Shown: positions 41,870 through 51,236 of the stretch, piece after piece
Layout of the letters: each line of letters begins with the position of its first letter
Position numbering within the stretch: position 1 is the stretch's first letter
Assembly (NCBI GenBank): GCA_005116835.1
Contig: SWDM01000022.1
Span: 98,073 to 162,072 of the forward strand
Direction: 5' to 3'
DNA from: Nitrospira sp.
Lineage (GTDB): Bacteria > Nitrospirota > Nitrospiria > Nitrospirales > Nitrospiraceae
DNA: 64,000 nt
The notes under the pieces: generated by a model
Seen by the model: the letters and a program-made list of their open reading frames with translations, nothing else
Told to the model about the DNA's origin: nothing
Databases searched by the model: none
Program-made: the position numbers and the translations under genes

Positions 41870-43108
41870 ATGCAAAATATTTTCACCATGGTGCTGGCAG
41901 GCGGAAAGGGCGAACGGCTCAAACCGCTCACCGAGCATCGGGCGAAACCGGCGGTTCCCTTCGGCGGAAAATATCGCATTATCGATTTCACGTTGAGCAA
42001 TTGCCTCAATTCCGGGCTTCGCAAAGTTGCCGTCCTGATCCAGTACAAATCCCATTCACTCGACCGCCACATCCGCACAGGCTGGAACATTCTCAACGCC
42101 GAACTCGGCGAATACATTGCCTCGATTCCGCCCCAGCAACGGATCAGTGAAGAATGGTACCAAGGCACTGCCGATGCCGTCTATCAAAACATGTTTCTGC
42201 TCGACACCGACCAGCCCGATTATGTGCTCATCCTTGCCGGCGACCACATCTACAAGATGAACTATATGGAGATGTTCCATTGGCTGATCGCCAAAGGCGC
42301 CGATGCGGTAGTCGGCGCGATCGATATTCCGATCGAAGAGGCCCATCGTTTCGGCGTGATGAGCGTGGATGAGGATTTCAGGATTACGAATTTCGAAGAG
42401 AAGCCGGAGCATCCGACGTCGATTCCCAACGACCCGTCCCACGCCTTTTCGTCGATGGGCATCTATCTGTTTCGCACCAAAGTCCTCCGCGATTATCTGA
42501 TCGCCGATGCCCAGGAGGGGGGGACTCACGACTTCGGAAAAAACATTATTCCAAAGATGATTCACGATCGGCGTGTCTACGCCTACAAATTTGTCGATGC
42601 CAACAACAAAGATGTGAAGTATTGGCGGGATATTGGAACATTGGAAGCCTACTGGGAAGCGAATCTGGACCTCGTCGCAGTGGATCCCCTCTTCAATCTT
42701 TACGACCAACAGTGGCCGATTCGAACCTACCAAGGGCAATTTCCACCGGCCAAATTCGTCTTTGCCCAAGACTACCTGGGCGGCAGGATGGGCGTGGCGC
42801 TGGATTCAATCGTCTGCGGCGGCTGCATCATTTCCGGCGGTCGTGTACAAAACTCCGTGCTGTCGCCGAACGTTCGTGTGCAGGACCATGCGGATGTCCG
42901 TGAATCGATCGTCATGGAAAACGTCGTCATCGGCGCGCAGAGCCGAATCAGACGGGCCATCATCGACAAAGACGTCACCATCCCTCCCCAGTCTGAAATT
43001 GGCTATAACCGAGAAGCCGACGCCCAGCGATTTACCGTCACCGAGTCCGGCTTAGTCGTGATTGCAAAGGGAATGAAACTGAATGCCTCCCTCGATTCAT
43101 CCGGTTGA
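41870..43108 (+). CDS. glgC: glucose-1-phosphate adenylyltransferase
   Basis: A 412-aa protein that makes ADP-glucose for glycogen. Motifs: [60 protein letters not shown], and a C-terminal left-handed beta-helix with [10 protein letters not shown] and SVLSPNVRV. The frame runs 19 codons further up, but the ATG at 41870 gives the usual N-terminus. The 3' end overlaps the helicase half-gene by 26 bases. glgB lies about 8 kb downstream, so the glycogen genes are not contiguous. Confidence 0.95.
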   Translation: MQNIFTMVLAGGKGERLKPLTEHRAKPAVPFGGKYRIIDFTLSNCLNSGLRKVAVLIQYKSHSLDRHIRTGWNILNAELGEYIASIPPQQRISEEWYQGTADAVYQNMFLLDTDQPDYVLILAGDHIYKMNYMEMFHWLIAKGADAVVGAIDIPIEEAHRFGVMSVDEDFRITNFEEKPEHPTSIPNDPSHAFSSMGIYLFRTKVLRDYLIADAQEGGTHDFGKNIIPKMIHDRRVYAYKFVDANNKDVKYWRDIGTLEAYWEANLDLVAVDPLFNLYDQQWPIRTYQGQFPPAKFVFAQDYLGGRMGVALDSIVCGGCIISGGRVQNSVLSPNVRVQDHADVRESIVMENVVIGAQSRIRRAIIDKDVTIPPQSEIGYNREADAQRFTVTESGLVVIAKGMKLNASLDSSG

Positions 43109-44942
43109 TCTGATTCTCGCCCTTCGCGACAAGCACTTGACCCCTGCCATCGTGTTCCTCACGTCTCGCCGGGCCTGCGATGAAGCGATGCAGTCCTTCG
43201 ACCATAGCCACATCGTCCTTCCACCGCCTCGCCAGGAGGCCATCGCCGCCGTGCTGGACAAGGTGATCGCCCAATATCCCAGTATCGCCGAGCACCCGCT
43301 CATTCCGACCGTCCAACGCATCGGTGTAGCGGCCCACCACGCAGGCCATCTGCCCTCCTGGAAAATCGCAGTTGAAGAGCTGATGCGTCATGGCTGCCTT
43401 GATGCGGTGTTTGCCACGACCACGCTGGCGGCCGGGGTCGATTTCCCTGCGCGGACCGTCATCATCACACAATCCAGCATTCGCAAATCGCGCGACTTCA
43501 TGGACTTGACGATCGGCGAGGTGCAGCAAATTGCCGGCCGCGCGGGACGCCGGGGAAAAGACCTCGTGGGCTTCGCCATCGTCACCCCCTCGCCCTACAT
43601 CGATCTGAATGTGCTGACCAAAGGCTTCACCGGCCATCCGGAAGCCATCAACAGCCAATTCCTCATCAGTTACCCGATGGTGTTGAACCTGTTAAAGGCG
43701 CATCCGCTGGATCAAATCCAGCCGATTCTCGCCAAAAGCTTTGCGCAGTTTCAGCTCAACCAGCGCGCCGAGGTGTTGCAACGAAAACTGGACGACCTGG
43801 GCGAGCAGATGGAACCGTTTGGGCCGCGGGTCTGCACCGATTGGATCACCGAATGGCAGACCTTCGATCAGGTACGCCGACAGAAGTCGCACCGTGCCCC
43901 CATCCGGAGGCACGAACCGCCGGAAGTCGCCGCGCGCTTTCACTTTCTCACCCCCGGGCGTGTGGTCGGCTTCGCCCGTGGCCGAGGCGTCGTCCTGCGG
44001 CAGTATCGCAGCAAAGGACAGAAGAGCCCGATGATCACGGCGTTGCGTGAGGATGGAGGTATTACCGAATCACCCGCCTCCACCGTAACCGAAGTATCGG
44101 ACCGTATCCTTGACTGCGTGGATGCCCCGGTCTATCCCTGGTGCACACCTGACAGTGTGGAAGATTTGCTCCATCAGCTGGAAGAGTTACCCGGCAGGCT
44201 GCCGGAGCTTCCCATCCTGATTCCAAAAGATGATGAACCGATTCCGGATGCCATCGTGCAGACCCTGGGCGACTTCGCCTGTCCGACCTGTCCTTCTCGT
44301 TCCGCCTGTCAGAGAGATTATCCTATCGCTGCGAAACTTCGGCAGGAACAGCATCGGCACGTTAAATCGATCCAGGCCCTACGCACAAGTCTCTGGCACC
44401 GCTTCCAGGAAAAGATCGACGTCCTGCAAGAGTTCGGCTATCTCACACCGACGGCCCATCTGACCGAGGATGGCGAATGGGCCAGACTGATCCGCATCGA
44501 CCACTCGCTGCTCATTACTGAACTGCTCAGGGCCGGCGCCTTCAACGGAGCCGACCCTGCGATGCTGGCCGCTGTCATGTCCAGCATCGCCCACGATGAC
44601 GATCGCCCCGGCGCATTTCCTCGCGTCAGTTCTGGGCTCGCTTCGCTACTCGGGCAGGTCAGAAAGCTGGCGGTCTCACTCTCGCCGCATGAAGATCCCC
44701 CGCTCTTGCGGGCCGACATTGCGGCGGTGACGGAGCGCTGGATCGGCGACCCGACTCTCACGTGGATCGGCCTCTGTAAAAGCACTACCATGGCCGAAGG
44801 GGATATCTATCGACTCCTAGCGCGAACCCTGGAATTTCTCTCACAGTTACACACGCTGAAGGTTACCCATCCGGGATTGGCAGACACAGCGTCGCGCGCC
44901 ATCGCCGCCTTGCGCAGGGGTGTGTTGGAGGAATTACCGTGA
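43083..44942 (+). CDS. Ski2-like helicase, C-terminal half (RecA2 plus DSHCT region) as a separate gene
   Basis: A 619-aa protein. It starts directly in the second RecA lobe: motif IV PAIVFLTSRRACDEA (21-35), motif V ATTTLAAGVDFPARTV (111-126) and motif VI QQIAGRAGRRGKD (148-160). A winged-helix/ratchet region follows, then a Cys cluster (FACPTCPSRSACQRD) and a DSHCT-like helical C-terminus. No Walker A or DExH motif is present, so alone it cannot be an ATPase. The missing first lobe is encoded immediately downstream at 45034-46098, in reverse of the normal order. It begins inside the 3' end of glgC. Confidence 0.88.
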   Translation: MPPSIHPVDLILALRDKHLTPAIVFLTSRRACDEAMQSFDHSHIVLPPPRQEAIAAVLDKVIAQYPSIAEHPLIPTVQRIGVAAHHAGHLPSWKIAVEELMRHGCLDAVFATTTLAAGVDFPARTVIITQSSIRKSRDFMDLTIGEVQQIAGRAGRRGKDLVGFAIVTPSPYIDLNVLTKGFTGHPEAINSQFLISYPMVLNLLKAHPLDQIQPILAKSFAQFQLNQRAEVLQRKLDDLGEQMEPFGPRVCTDWITEWQTFDQVRRQKSHRAPIRRHEPPEVAARFHFLTPGRVVGFARGRGVVLRQYRSKGQKSPMITALREDGGITESPASTVTEVSDRILDCVDAPVYPWCTPDSVEDLLHQLEELPGRLPELPILIPKDDEPIPDAIVQTLGDFACPTCPSRSACQRDYPIAAKLRQEQHRHVKSIQALRTSLWHRFQEKIDVLQEFGYLTPTAHLTEDGEWARLIRIDHSLLITELLRAGAFNGADPAMLAAVMSSIAHDDDRPGAFPRVSSGLASLLGQVRKLAVSLSPHEDPPLLRADIAAVTERWIGDPTLTWIGLCKSTTMAEGDIYRLLARTLEFLSQLHTLKVTHPGLADTASRAIAALRRGVLEELP

Positions 44943-44943
44943 T

Positions 44944-45030
44944 GTGTCGAAAGTCAGAACGTCAAAAGTCATCAAGTCTCAGAGAGACATTCGACCTGAT
45001 GACTGTCAGACCTGAAGGACTATCTTACAA
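44944..45030. repeat. inverted heptamer array between the two helicase half-genes
   Basis: It starts 2 bases after the stop. AAGTC-type words (AGTCAGA, AAGTCAT, CAAGTCT) on the left and GACCT/GATGACT words on the right have a 7-nt period. It ends 4 bases before the next ATG. Confidence 0.68.
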
Positions 45031-45033
45031 ACC

Positions 45034-46098
45034 ATGACGACCGAAGAACTCGAACAACTCCTGGCCCAACAACCGATCGCCCTATTGCACCGCCTGGCGC
45101 GCGGGCGTGTTCAACGGCATTTCCGCGCAGGCAAACGCCGCTTGATCGAAGTCTTGCTGCGCCACTCTGCCGAAAACCGCGCAGGGTTCGAGTCCGATTT
45201 GATGACCTTAATCGGCGAAAAACCGACTCGCACCGCGCCCCCCCTTCCGCAAGCCCCAGCTCCGCGAAAGCCTAAATCCCCGGCGCCGCAACGCCGCACC
45301 ACTCACAGATCGGTTGAGCCGGAATCCCATGAGCCAGGCGTGACGCTCTCCAGCTGGTTGGAAGGACTGGGAGTGCCGCCGCCCAAGACCTTTGTCGCGG
45401 ATGCCTGGCAAGAAGAGGCAATCGCCAAACTAAGGGAAGGCGACGTCGTCGTTAGTGTCCCGACCGGAAGCGGAAAAACTTATGTCGCGGTCGAGGCAGC
45501 CCGTCGCGCCATCGCGGAGAATCGGACGGTCATTTATACCTCACCACTTAAGGCCCTCTCGAATACCAAATACACGGAATTTTCAAAAATCTTCGGCGCA
45601 GACCAGGTCGGCATTCTGACCGGAGATCGTCGCGACAATGGGCAAGCGCCCCTTCTGATTATGACAACGGAGATCTTGCGAAATCTGCTCTACGATGCAG
45701 GAGGCGGTGAGATCGACATCCGGTTGGATACGTTAGGTCTGGTGATTTTGGACGAGTCGCAATATATCGCCGACCCGGAGCGAGGTGTGGTCTGGGAGGA
45801 AACGATCATCTTCTGCCCGAGTCAGGCGCGTATGCTCCTACTCTCCGCCTCGATCGGCAATCCACACGACATTGCCGAGTGGCTCACCTCGATCAGAACG
45901 ACTCCCTGCCACTTAATCCGTCACAGCACGCGCACCGTGCCGCTTCGCGCCGGCTATTTACATCCGAACGGCAAGCTCACCCCGCTCTTCCGCACCGTCG
46001 GCATTCCGCACGGCCACCCAACGCATCTCCATCCGGAAGCCAAACGGCTCTTCCTCCAATACGAAGACGAAACGCTGCCGTCGGGACGCCGACGGTAA
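45034..46098 (+). CDS. Ski2-like helicase, N-terminal half (RecA1) as a separate gene
   Basis: A 354-aa protein. Residues 1-100 form a charged helical region with a Pro-rich linker. Residues 105-320 are a first RecA lobe: Q-motif-like FVADAWQEEAI, Walker A PTGSGKTY (143-150), Ia YTSPLKALSNTKY, Ib MTTEILRN, motif II DESQ (240-243, in place of DExH) followed by ADPERGVVWEE as in Ski2-like enzymes, and motif III SAS (271-273). It ends after the lobe linker PNGKLTPLFRT. The second lobe is in the preceding gene. The two products probably assemble into one helicase. Confidence 0.88.
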   Translation: MTTEELEQLLAQQPIALLHRLARGRVQRHFRAGKRRLIEVLLRHSAENRAGFESDLMTLIGEKPTRTAPPLPQAPAPRKPKSPAPQRRTTHRSVEPESHEPGVTLSSWLEGLGVPPPKTFVADAWQEEAIAKLREGDVVVSVPTGSGKTYVAVEAARRAIAENRTVIYTSPLKALSNTKYTEFSKIFGADQVGILTGDRRDNGQAPLLIMTTEILRNLLYDAGGGEIDIRLDTLGLVILDESQYIADPERGVVWEETIIFCPSQARMLLLSASIGNPHDIAEWLTSIRTTPCHLIRHSTRTVPLRAGYLHPNGKLTPLFRTVGIPHGHPTHLHPEAKRLFLQYEDETLPSGRRR

Positions 46099-46101
46099 AC
46101 T

Positions 46102-46244
46102 AGCAGGATGCTCAAACTGGTTTGTTTTGTTTATTTGGTTGATTTGGTTCATCTGGTTATTTTCGTTTAACCAAATAAACGAGAGAACCCAGACAAACCA
46201 AATAACAGTCATCTTGGGCTGGCAGACTTTTTCAGCATCCTGCT
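46102..46244. repeat. hairpin-ended element with nonamer-palindrome interior, copy E
   Basis: Arms AGCAGGATGCTCAAA (46102-46116) and TTTTTCAGCATCCTGCT (46228-46244) keep the conserved C-C mismatch. Between them is not the usual core but a TGGTT/AACCA nonamer palindrome (46117-46206), followed by the GGCTGGCAGAC stub of the normal right end. It starts 3 bases after one stop codon and overlaps the stop codon of the convergent gene at 46243. Confidence 0.82.
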
Positions 46245-47271
46245 AAAACGTGAAGTTGATACCGGCTGTGAACCCATGGCGAAGAGAATCGAATTGGGTC
46301 AGTGGATACTCTGCTGAGCCGGTCACGCCATAAACCGTCAACTTCCCGTCAACCGCATGGTTCCACCAGACACGGTAGCCGACATTCAGTCCGATGTTCT
46401 TCGTAAACATAAACCTGGCGCCCAGGTCGGCATCCGCTCCAACACCGATACCCAACATGGAAATACTCGGATTTTGCTGAAGATTATCTCTCAGGTGATG
46501 AATGTCCTTGTTCTCCACGATACTCACTGGAAGCAGTGCTACGCTTCCCAACAAACTGAATTGCCTGGTCAGACGATATTCCGTCCGACCACCAAGGCGA
46601 ATCGAATACCAATTTGTTGTGTTGGTAATCACCTTCACACCGTTATCGATTGACGTACCAAGCGCACAAAGTGGTTGTGGGCCAGGCGTTGACGGTTCTA
46701 AATCGATTGTAGACCCCGCCGAAGTACAGGTTACCTGCCCCAGACCTACTGCAGAATATTTCGTGTGCCAATACTGAAACCCACCGAACACATCCATCCA
46801 TCCTCGATGGTTGGCAAAACTTTTCACTCGTCCGCCGACATCTGCGTTGAGATACCACATGCCGTCGCCGCTTAGGTTACTGATTGTTCGAGAGGAAGGA
46901 TTTCCACCATCAGCTGCCAGATAGTCGTCGTCTGTGAGACGTCCGCCACCGATACCAGCAACGCCGATATTGAGGCGCCCGAATAATTGCGGCGTGAACC
47001 AGTATGTGCCGGCAAGATCAAGAACGTTCGTCCCAACATCCTTATAGGTGAGCTTTGAGGTCGGATTCCCCAGCAATGGGGATGAAGATGACGCATTGTG
47101 TGCCCAACGCGTATCTCCTGTGCTGATCCACGTGCCGGCTGCAAATTCGAACCGTTGGCGTGATTCCTCGATCGACTCTTGTGCCTCAACAACCTGCGTG
47201 CCCAATAACAGACCACAGAGCGATAGCCCGATAGCTGATACGGCCCTTAGTTTCCCCGTCCATCCCCTCAT
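46243..47271 (-). CDS. outer-membrane beta-barrel protein
   Basis: A 342-aa protein with a signal peptide (about 1-31, ending VVEAQ). It has alternating aromatic/hydrophobic beta-strand segments, many Gly/Asn turns and a C-terminal Phe after GFTAGINFTF, the usual outer-membrane insertion signal. Segments such as LAGTYWFTPQLFGRLNIGVA and MWYLNADVGGRVKSF fit amphipathic strands. No enzymatic motif is recognised, so it could be a porin or surface barrel. It overlaps the upstream small membrane gene by one base. Confidence 0.83.
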   Translation of the reverse strand: MRGWTGKLRAVSAIGLSLCGLLLGTQVVEAQESIEESRQRFEFAAGTWISTGDTRWAHNASSSSPLLGNPTSKLTYKDVGTNVLDLAGTYWFTPQLFGRLNIGVAGIGGGRLTDDDYLAADGGNPSSRTISNLSGDGMWYLNADVGGRVKSFANHRGWMDVFGGFQYWHTKYSAVGLGQVTCTSAGSTIDLEPSTPGPQPLCALGTSIDNGVKVITNTTNWYSIRLGGRTEYRLTRQFSLLGSVALLPVSIVENKDIHHLRDNLQQNPSISMLGIGVGADADLGARFMFTKNIGLNVGYRVWWNHAVDGKLTVYGVTGSAEYPLTQFDSLRHGFTAGINFTF

Positions 47272-47567
47272 TATCGTCTCGCGCCGCCTCGCTGAATAAT
47301 CACCGTATCCACACAGCGCTGCACGGTTTCAGGCATCACTCGTTGGCAGGCGCTCCGAATCTCATCTTCCGCAAATTGCCCCTGAAGGCTGATTGCCCAC
47401 CATACCAGCCAGGTTCCCAGGAGAAAGACAAGTAGCGTGCCGACCACCCATTGCACGACAAGCCGAACCACACTCAATGAGCCTCTCAGCCCAACCTGGG
47501 CATAGGTTCCTGTTCGAATTTCTTCTTGGTCAGTCAGCTCGCTAGACGGCACCAGTGTAGGCTTCAT
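47271..47567 (-). CDS. small single-pass membrane protein
   Basis: A 98-aa protein with one strong transmembrane segment at about residues 37-59 (VQWVVGTLLVFLLGTWLVWWA), a 35-residue N-terminal tail and a C-terminal part with two Cys (SACQRVMP, VQRCVD). Its end overlaps the start of the outer-membrane protein gene, so the two are probably coupled. The function is unknown. Confidence 0.72.
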   Translation of the reverse strand: MKPTLVPSSELTDQEEIRTGTYAQVGLRGSLSVVRLVVQWVVGTLLVFLLGTWLVWWAISLQGQFAEDEIRSACQRVMPETVQRCVDTVIIQRGGARR

Positions 47568-47756
47568 GAGGACTATCCTAACCGAGACAGGAAATTCTGA
47601 ACATCGTTTTCCCTTTCTTGGTTATACGTTTCAGCCCAGTTATTCATGAATGTTTCCAGGTTAGTTGGTAAGATCTGGCTCAGGCGAGACCCGAGTCCCT
47701 TGACCCACCAGCCCTGCGACCTGTATAACCGCTGGCTACTGCAACCGCGGTAAGTG

Positions 47757-47882
47757 CTGAGTTCTGAGTCTTGAGTGCTGAGTTATAAGAAAGAGCAGAG
47801 GGCGAGCGATCCCCTGGATTCTGCCATTATCCCTGATCCGCAATTGACAACTTAGAACTCATAACTCAGACCTTATAACTTC
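47757..47882. repeat. inverted heptamer array (GTGCTGA/ACTCAGA type)
   Basis: Left words GCTGAGT, TCTGAGT and CTTGAGT (from 47757) face right words ACTTAGA, ACTCATA and ACTCAGA (to 47882), with a 7-nt period on both sides. It lies just before the tRNA gene. The region 47568-47756 has no gene I can support. Confidence 0.72.
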
Positions 47883-47890
47883 TTCTGAAG

Positions 47891-47966
47891 GCGCCCGTAG
47901 CTCAATGGATAGAGCACTAGACTACGGATCTAGGGGTTGGGGGTTCAAGTCCCTCCGGGCGCACCA
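47891..47966 (+). tRNA. tRNA-Arg (anticodon ACG)
   Basis: A 76-nt gene with encoded CCA. The acceptor stem GCGCCCG pairs with CGGGCGC. The D-arm is GCTC...GAGC, and the anticodon stem CTAGA/TCTAG carries the loop CTACGGA with anticodon ACG. The T-arm contains GGTTCAAGTCCC. ACG is normally edited to ICG by TadA to read CGU, CGC and CGA. Confidence 0.97.
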
Positions 47967-48096
47967 CATCCCAGGAAGGCTAAAGACTGAAGGCTGAAGT
48001 GTTCGGTACTTCGAACTGCTTACTCGCCCTTCTTTCACCAGTCCCACTTGAGTCAGGTATCACCGATCGCGGCAGATCTGTGCCGAATAACGCCGG

Positions 48097-50814
48097 CTAC
48101 GCCTGTGGTGTGTTGAGCAGGCGATTAATCACACCATCCAATTGCTCCCACATGATGGTCTTTGAGACCATCGCCTTGATATTGGAGGCAAGACTTGCTG
48201 CCTGTGCGGTCGGAGACAGATGCCCCGACACCAACACCACCGGCAGATTCGCACGGATCTGTGCCAGAGCATGCGCCACTTGCAGACCGGACATTCCCGG
48301 CATGTTGTAGTCCGTCACCACTACATCGAACCCGTCCGGGTTGGCGCGAACCGCGTCCAATGCCTCTGCCGCCAGCATACAGCCGGTGACTCTATAACCC
48401 CGCGGTTCGAACCAGGCCCGGACAAGCTCCACTAACATCGCCTCATCATCCAGATAGAGTAGATGGCGGATTCGACCCTGCGTCTCAGCTGGTGAAACTT
48501 TGACCGGCTCGCCCTCGTAGGCTCGTGCCTCTGCAGCAGGAAAATACACAGAAATAGTCGTACCTCGGCCAGGATAGCTATCCACAACGATGGCGCCTTC
48601 ATGTCCTCGAACGATGCCATGGACCAGGCTCAACCCGAGACCAGTCCCCTGCCCCACAGGTTTGGTGGTATAGAACGGCTCGAAAATGCGCGATATAGTA
48701 TCGGCATCCATACCACACCCGGTATCCCGCACGGACAGGCAAGCATAGTGGCCCGGCGGCAATGTCGCAAAAAGACTGTGTAACGGTTGGTTCAGCCTGA
48801 CCGGCGCCAGACTCACCGAGACTTTACCCGATTGGTTGTTCAGCGCATGCCAGGCGTTCGTACACAGATTCATCAGGACTTGATGGATCTGTGTAGCGTC
48901 GGCCAAAACTTGCGGCGTGGCCGCATCGAAAGTTAACGTCAGCTCTACGTTCGCAGGGATGGTGGCTCGCAGCAAATCGAGGGCTTCGTTCACCACCGGC
49001 TGAAGGGCCATCACGGTCCGCGGCAGCGTTTGCTGATGGCTGAACGTGAGGATCTGATGGACGAGGCGGGACGCTCGGTCACTGGCTTCCAAAATCCTCA
49101 TGAGGTTCGGCTGTACCGGATGGTCGGAAGCGACCTTTGTAGTGGCCAATTGGGCATTACCAAGAATGGCAGTGAGAATATTATTGAAGTCATGTGCGAT
49201 ACCACCTGCCAATTCCCCAATCGCTTCCATTTTCTGCATCTGGCGGATCTGATCCTGAAAAGCCTGCAGGGCAGCCTCCGCCTGTTTGCGCTCGGTAATA
49301 TCGCGAACAAACGCATAATCGAGCTCCTCACCCTCGTGCAGAACATAGTTGGCCACAACCTCCACCGGATAGGTCTCGCCTGACTTGCCGCGATGCCGCG
49401 TCTCGAGACGAAGAAATTTCGTGTTTTTAAACTCCTCCCAGAATGTATTCCAGGTTGCCTGTGGAAAGTTCGGATCGATGTCCATCACCGACTTCGTCAA
49501 CAACTCCTCTTTGGTATAGCCCAACCGGCGACAAGCAGATTCGTTGACGTCCAGAAAATGTCCGTCTTGGGCGATGACAAAAATACAGTCGGTGGCATGA
49601 TCGATGGCATACTGCGTCCTCCGTAGCCGGCTATCCGCCAGCTTGCGCTCAGTGATATCAGTGGCCACGCCGAGTACATGGTTGACCCGCTCGTCCTCAC
49701 CCTCGATGGGACGCTTCACCGTCTGAAGCCACCGCACCTGGCCGGCCGCGTCCGTGATCTTTTCTTCGGAGATCACATGCTCTTGCATTGTGTCCATCAC
49801 TTTGAGATCGACCCGACGGAACTGCTCTACCTCGTCATGGTTCATATTGAAGGTAGCATCGGTCTTGCCGATGAGATTCTCCACCGTCGTCCCATATACA
49901 CCCGCAACAGCCTTGTTTACCAACGTAAACCGCCCCTCCCGATCTTTGACAAAAACGAGGTTGGGGTTGATGTCGATGACTTGTCGAAGGAAGGCTTCCG
50001 ACCGTTGCGTGCGTTTTTCCGCCTGTTTGCGCTCGGTGATATCCCGCATGATGGCACAGCTGTATTCTTTTCCTGCAACCTGGAGATAATTCACGGTCGT
50101 TTCTGTCTGGAGGACTGAGCCATTCTTCCTCCGATGCGCCGACTCGCAGGTGATACTCCCCCGCTGTTTCAGCTCCGCCCAATGGGCAGGCCAAGACTCG
50201 ACGGAAATGCTCGGGTCGATATCGGATACCGATTGCGCAAGCAGTTCTTCCCTCGAATAGCCGAGTAACCGGCAAGCTGCGTCGTTGACGTATGTAAACC
50301 GGGCGGCCGGATCGATCCAGAAAATCGCCTCCGACAAACACTCTATCGTCGCCTGCATTAAGAGTCGCTGCTCTTCCGTTCTCTTGCGCTCCGTAATGTC
50401 CTGAATCCTACCCAAGTGCCTGACGGGGTTCCTTCGATCATCGTATTCGATATGCTCAAGCCCCTGGACCCAGCGTTCCTCTCCATCGTTGACACGGACA
50501 ATGCGGCATTGATAATCGATCAGCGTTTTCTCAGACACCTCTTGAGAACGATACTCGATACATTGCTCCTGAGAGCTGGGATGAAGCAACTCAACCCATT
50601 CATCCAACGTGCGAAGAGATGTTTCATCGATGCCAAAGATCTTATACAGATCCGGCGAGACCCTCCACGTTCCCGTCGCCAAATCAATCAAATAGCTGCC
50701 AGGATCGATCGCTTGTTGCGGTTCAGGCAACACCTGTTCAGTCCTCCGCAGCGGCTCTTGCGTCTTGATGGAATCAGTCCCCTCCACCGATTGGGGAGTT
50801 CTTTGTGTAGTCAT
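48097..50814 (-). CDS. multi-PAS hybrid histidine kinase with C-terminal receiver
   Basis: 905 aa from the ATG at 50814; a TTG at 50928 would add 38 residues, and neither has a strong ribosome site. Four PAS/PAC units end in repeated RDITERKQAE-type linkers. A HisKA domain follows (GELAGGIAHDFNNILTAI, with the phospho-His in AHDFNN), then an HATPase (LMNLCTNAWHAL, DTGCGMD, GTGLGLSLVHGI) and a receiver (YLDDE, phospho-acceptor Asp in VVVTDYNMPGMSG, Lys in VSK). No transmembrane segment is present, so it senses a cytoplasmic signal. No DNA-binding partner is adjacent. Confidence 0.92.
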   Translation of the reverse strand: MTTQRTPQSVEGTDSIKTQEPLRRTEQVLPEPQQAIDPGSYLIDLATGTWRVSPDLYKIFGIDETSLRTLDEWVELLHPSSQEQCIEYRSQEVSEKTLIDYQCRIVRVNDGEERWVQGLEHIEYDDRRNPVRHLGRIQDITERKRTEEQRLLMQATIECLSEAIFWIDPAARFTYVNDAACRLLGYSREELLAQSVSDIDPSISVESWPAHWAELKQRGSITCESAHRRKNGSVLQTETTVNYLQVAGKEYSCAIMRDITERKQAEKRTQRSEAFLRQVIDINPNLVFVKDREGRFTLVNKAVAGVYGTTVENLIGKTDATFNMNHDEVEQFRRVDLKVMDTMQEHVISEEKITDAAGQVRWLQTVKRPIEGEDERVNHVLGVATDITERKLADSRLRRTQYAIDHATDCIFVIAQDGHFLDVNESACRRLGYTKEELLTKSVMDIDPNFPQATWNTFWEEFKNTKFLRLETRHRGKSGETYPVEVVANYVLHEGEELDYAFVRDITERKQAEAALQAFQDQIRQMQKMEAIGELAGGIAHDFNNILTAILGNAQLATTKVASDHPVQPNLMRILEASDRASRLVHQILTFSHQQTLPRTVMALQPVVNEALDLLRATIPANVELTLTFDAATPQVLADATQIHQVLMNLCTNAWHALNNQSGKVSVSLAPVRLNQPLHSLFATLPPGHYACLSVRDTGCGMDADTISRIFEPFYTTKPVGQGTGLGLSLVHGIVRGHEGAIVVDSYPGRGTTISVYFPAAEARAYEGEPVKVSPAETQGRIRHLLYLDDEAMLVELVRAWFEPRGYRVTGCMLAAEALDAVRANPDGFDVVVTDYNMPGMSGLQVAHALAQIRANLPVVLVSGHLSPTAQAASLASNIKAMVSKTIMWEQLDGVINRLLNTPQA

Positions 50815-50928
50815 GATTGGCAACACTTCCGACAGATTGTTTCCAGGCTCACACGCCTCCGATTTCGGTTCGTCTATCTTCAAGATAACGGTGACAGGAT
50901 CCCCCTCCGGAGCAGATACCAGTTGCAA

Positions 50929-51236
50929 CGGTCACAGCAAATTGCCGCACTCCACTTCGACATCAGCCGACAGACCTATAGCTCTGTCGATCATGGCAAA
51001 GGCAGCTGCGTGGCACTACCGGCTGAACGATACGCCGTTCCAATAAGGAAAGAATCCCTACTTTAGGGGGGATAGGTAGCGGGTGCTATTTTCACCAACT
51101 GACAGGGCTTAGGTGGGCTTGCGAACAGTACAAAACCTAGGAGTTAGGGCAAGAATCACTGGTCACAGCGTTTTCCTCTTTCTTTCTTGTCCTGCCCCAC
51201 TTACGATACAGCCTATACACTGAGGGGCCCTGCAAC
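50929..51236. other. divergent intergenic region, no gene seen
   Basis: This region separates the histidine kinase from glgB and should hold both promoters. No clear promoter boxes or RNA structure were recognised. If the TTG start at 50928 is not used, the gap extends to 50815. Confidence 0.4.

Noticed and set aside
47757..47882. Heptamer array considered as a CRISPR array
   Set aside because: The 7-nt words are contiguous and degenerate, with no unique spacers and no cas genes in the window.
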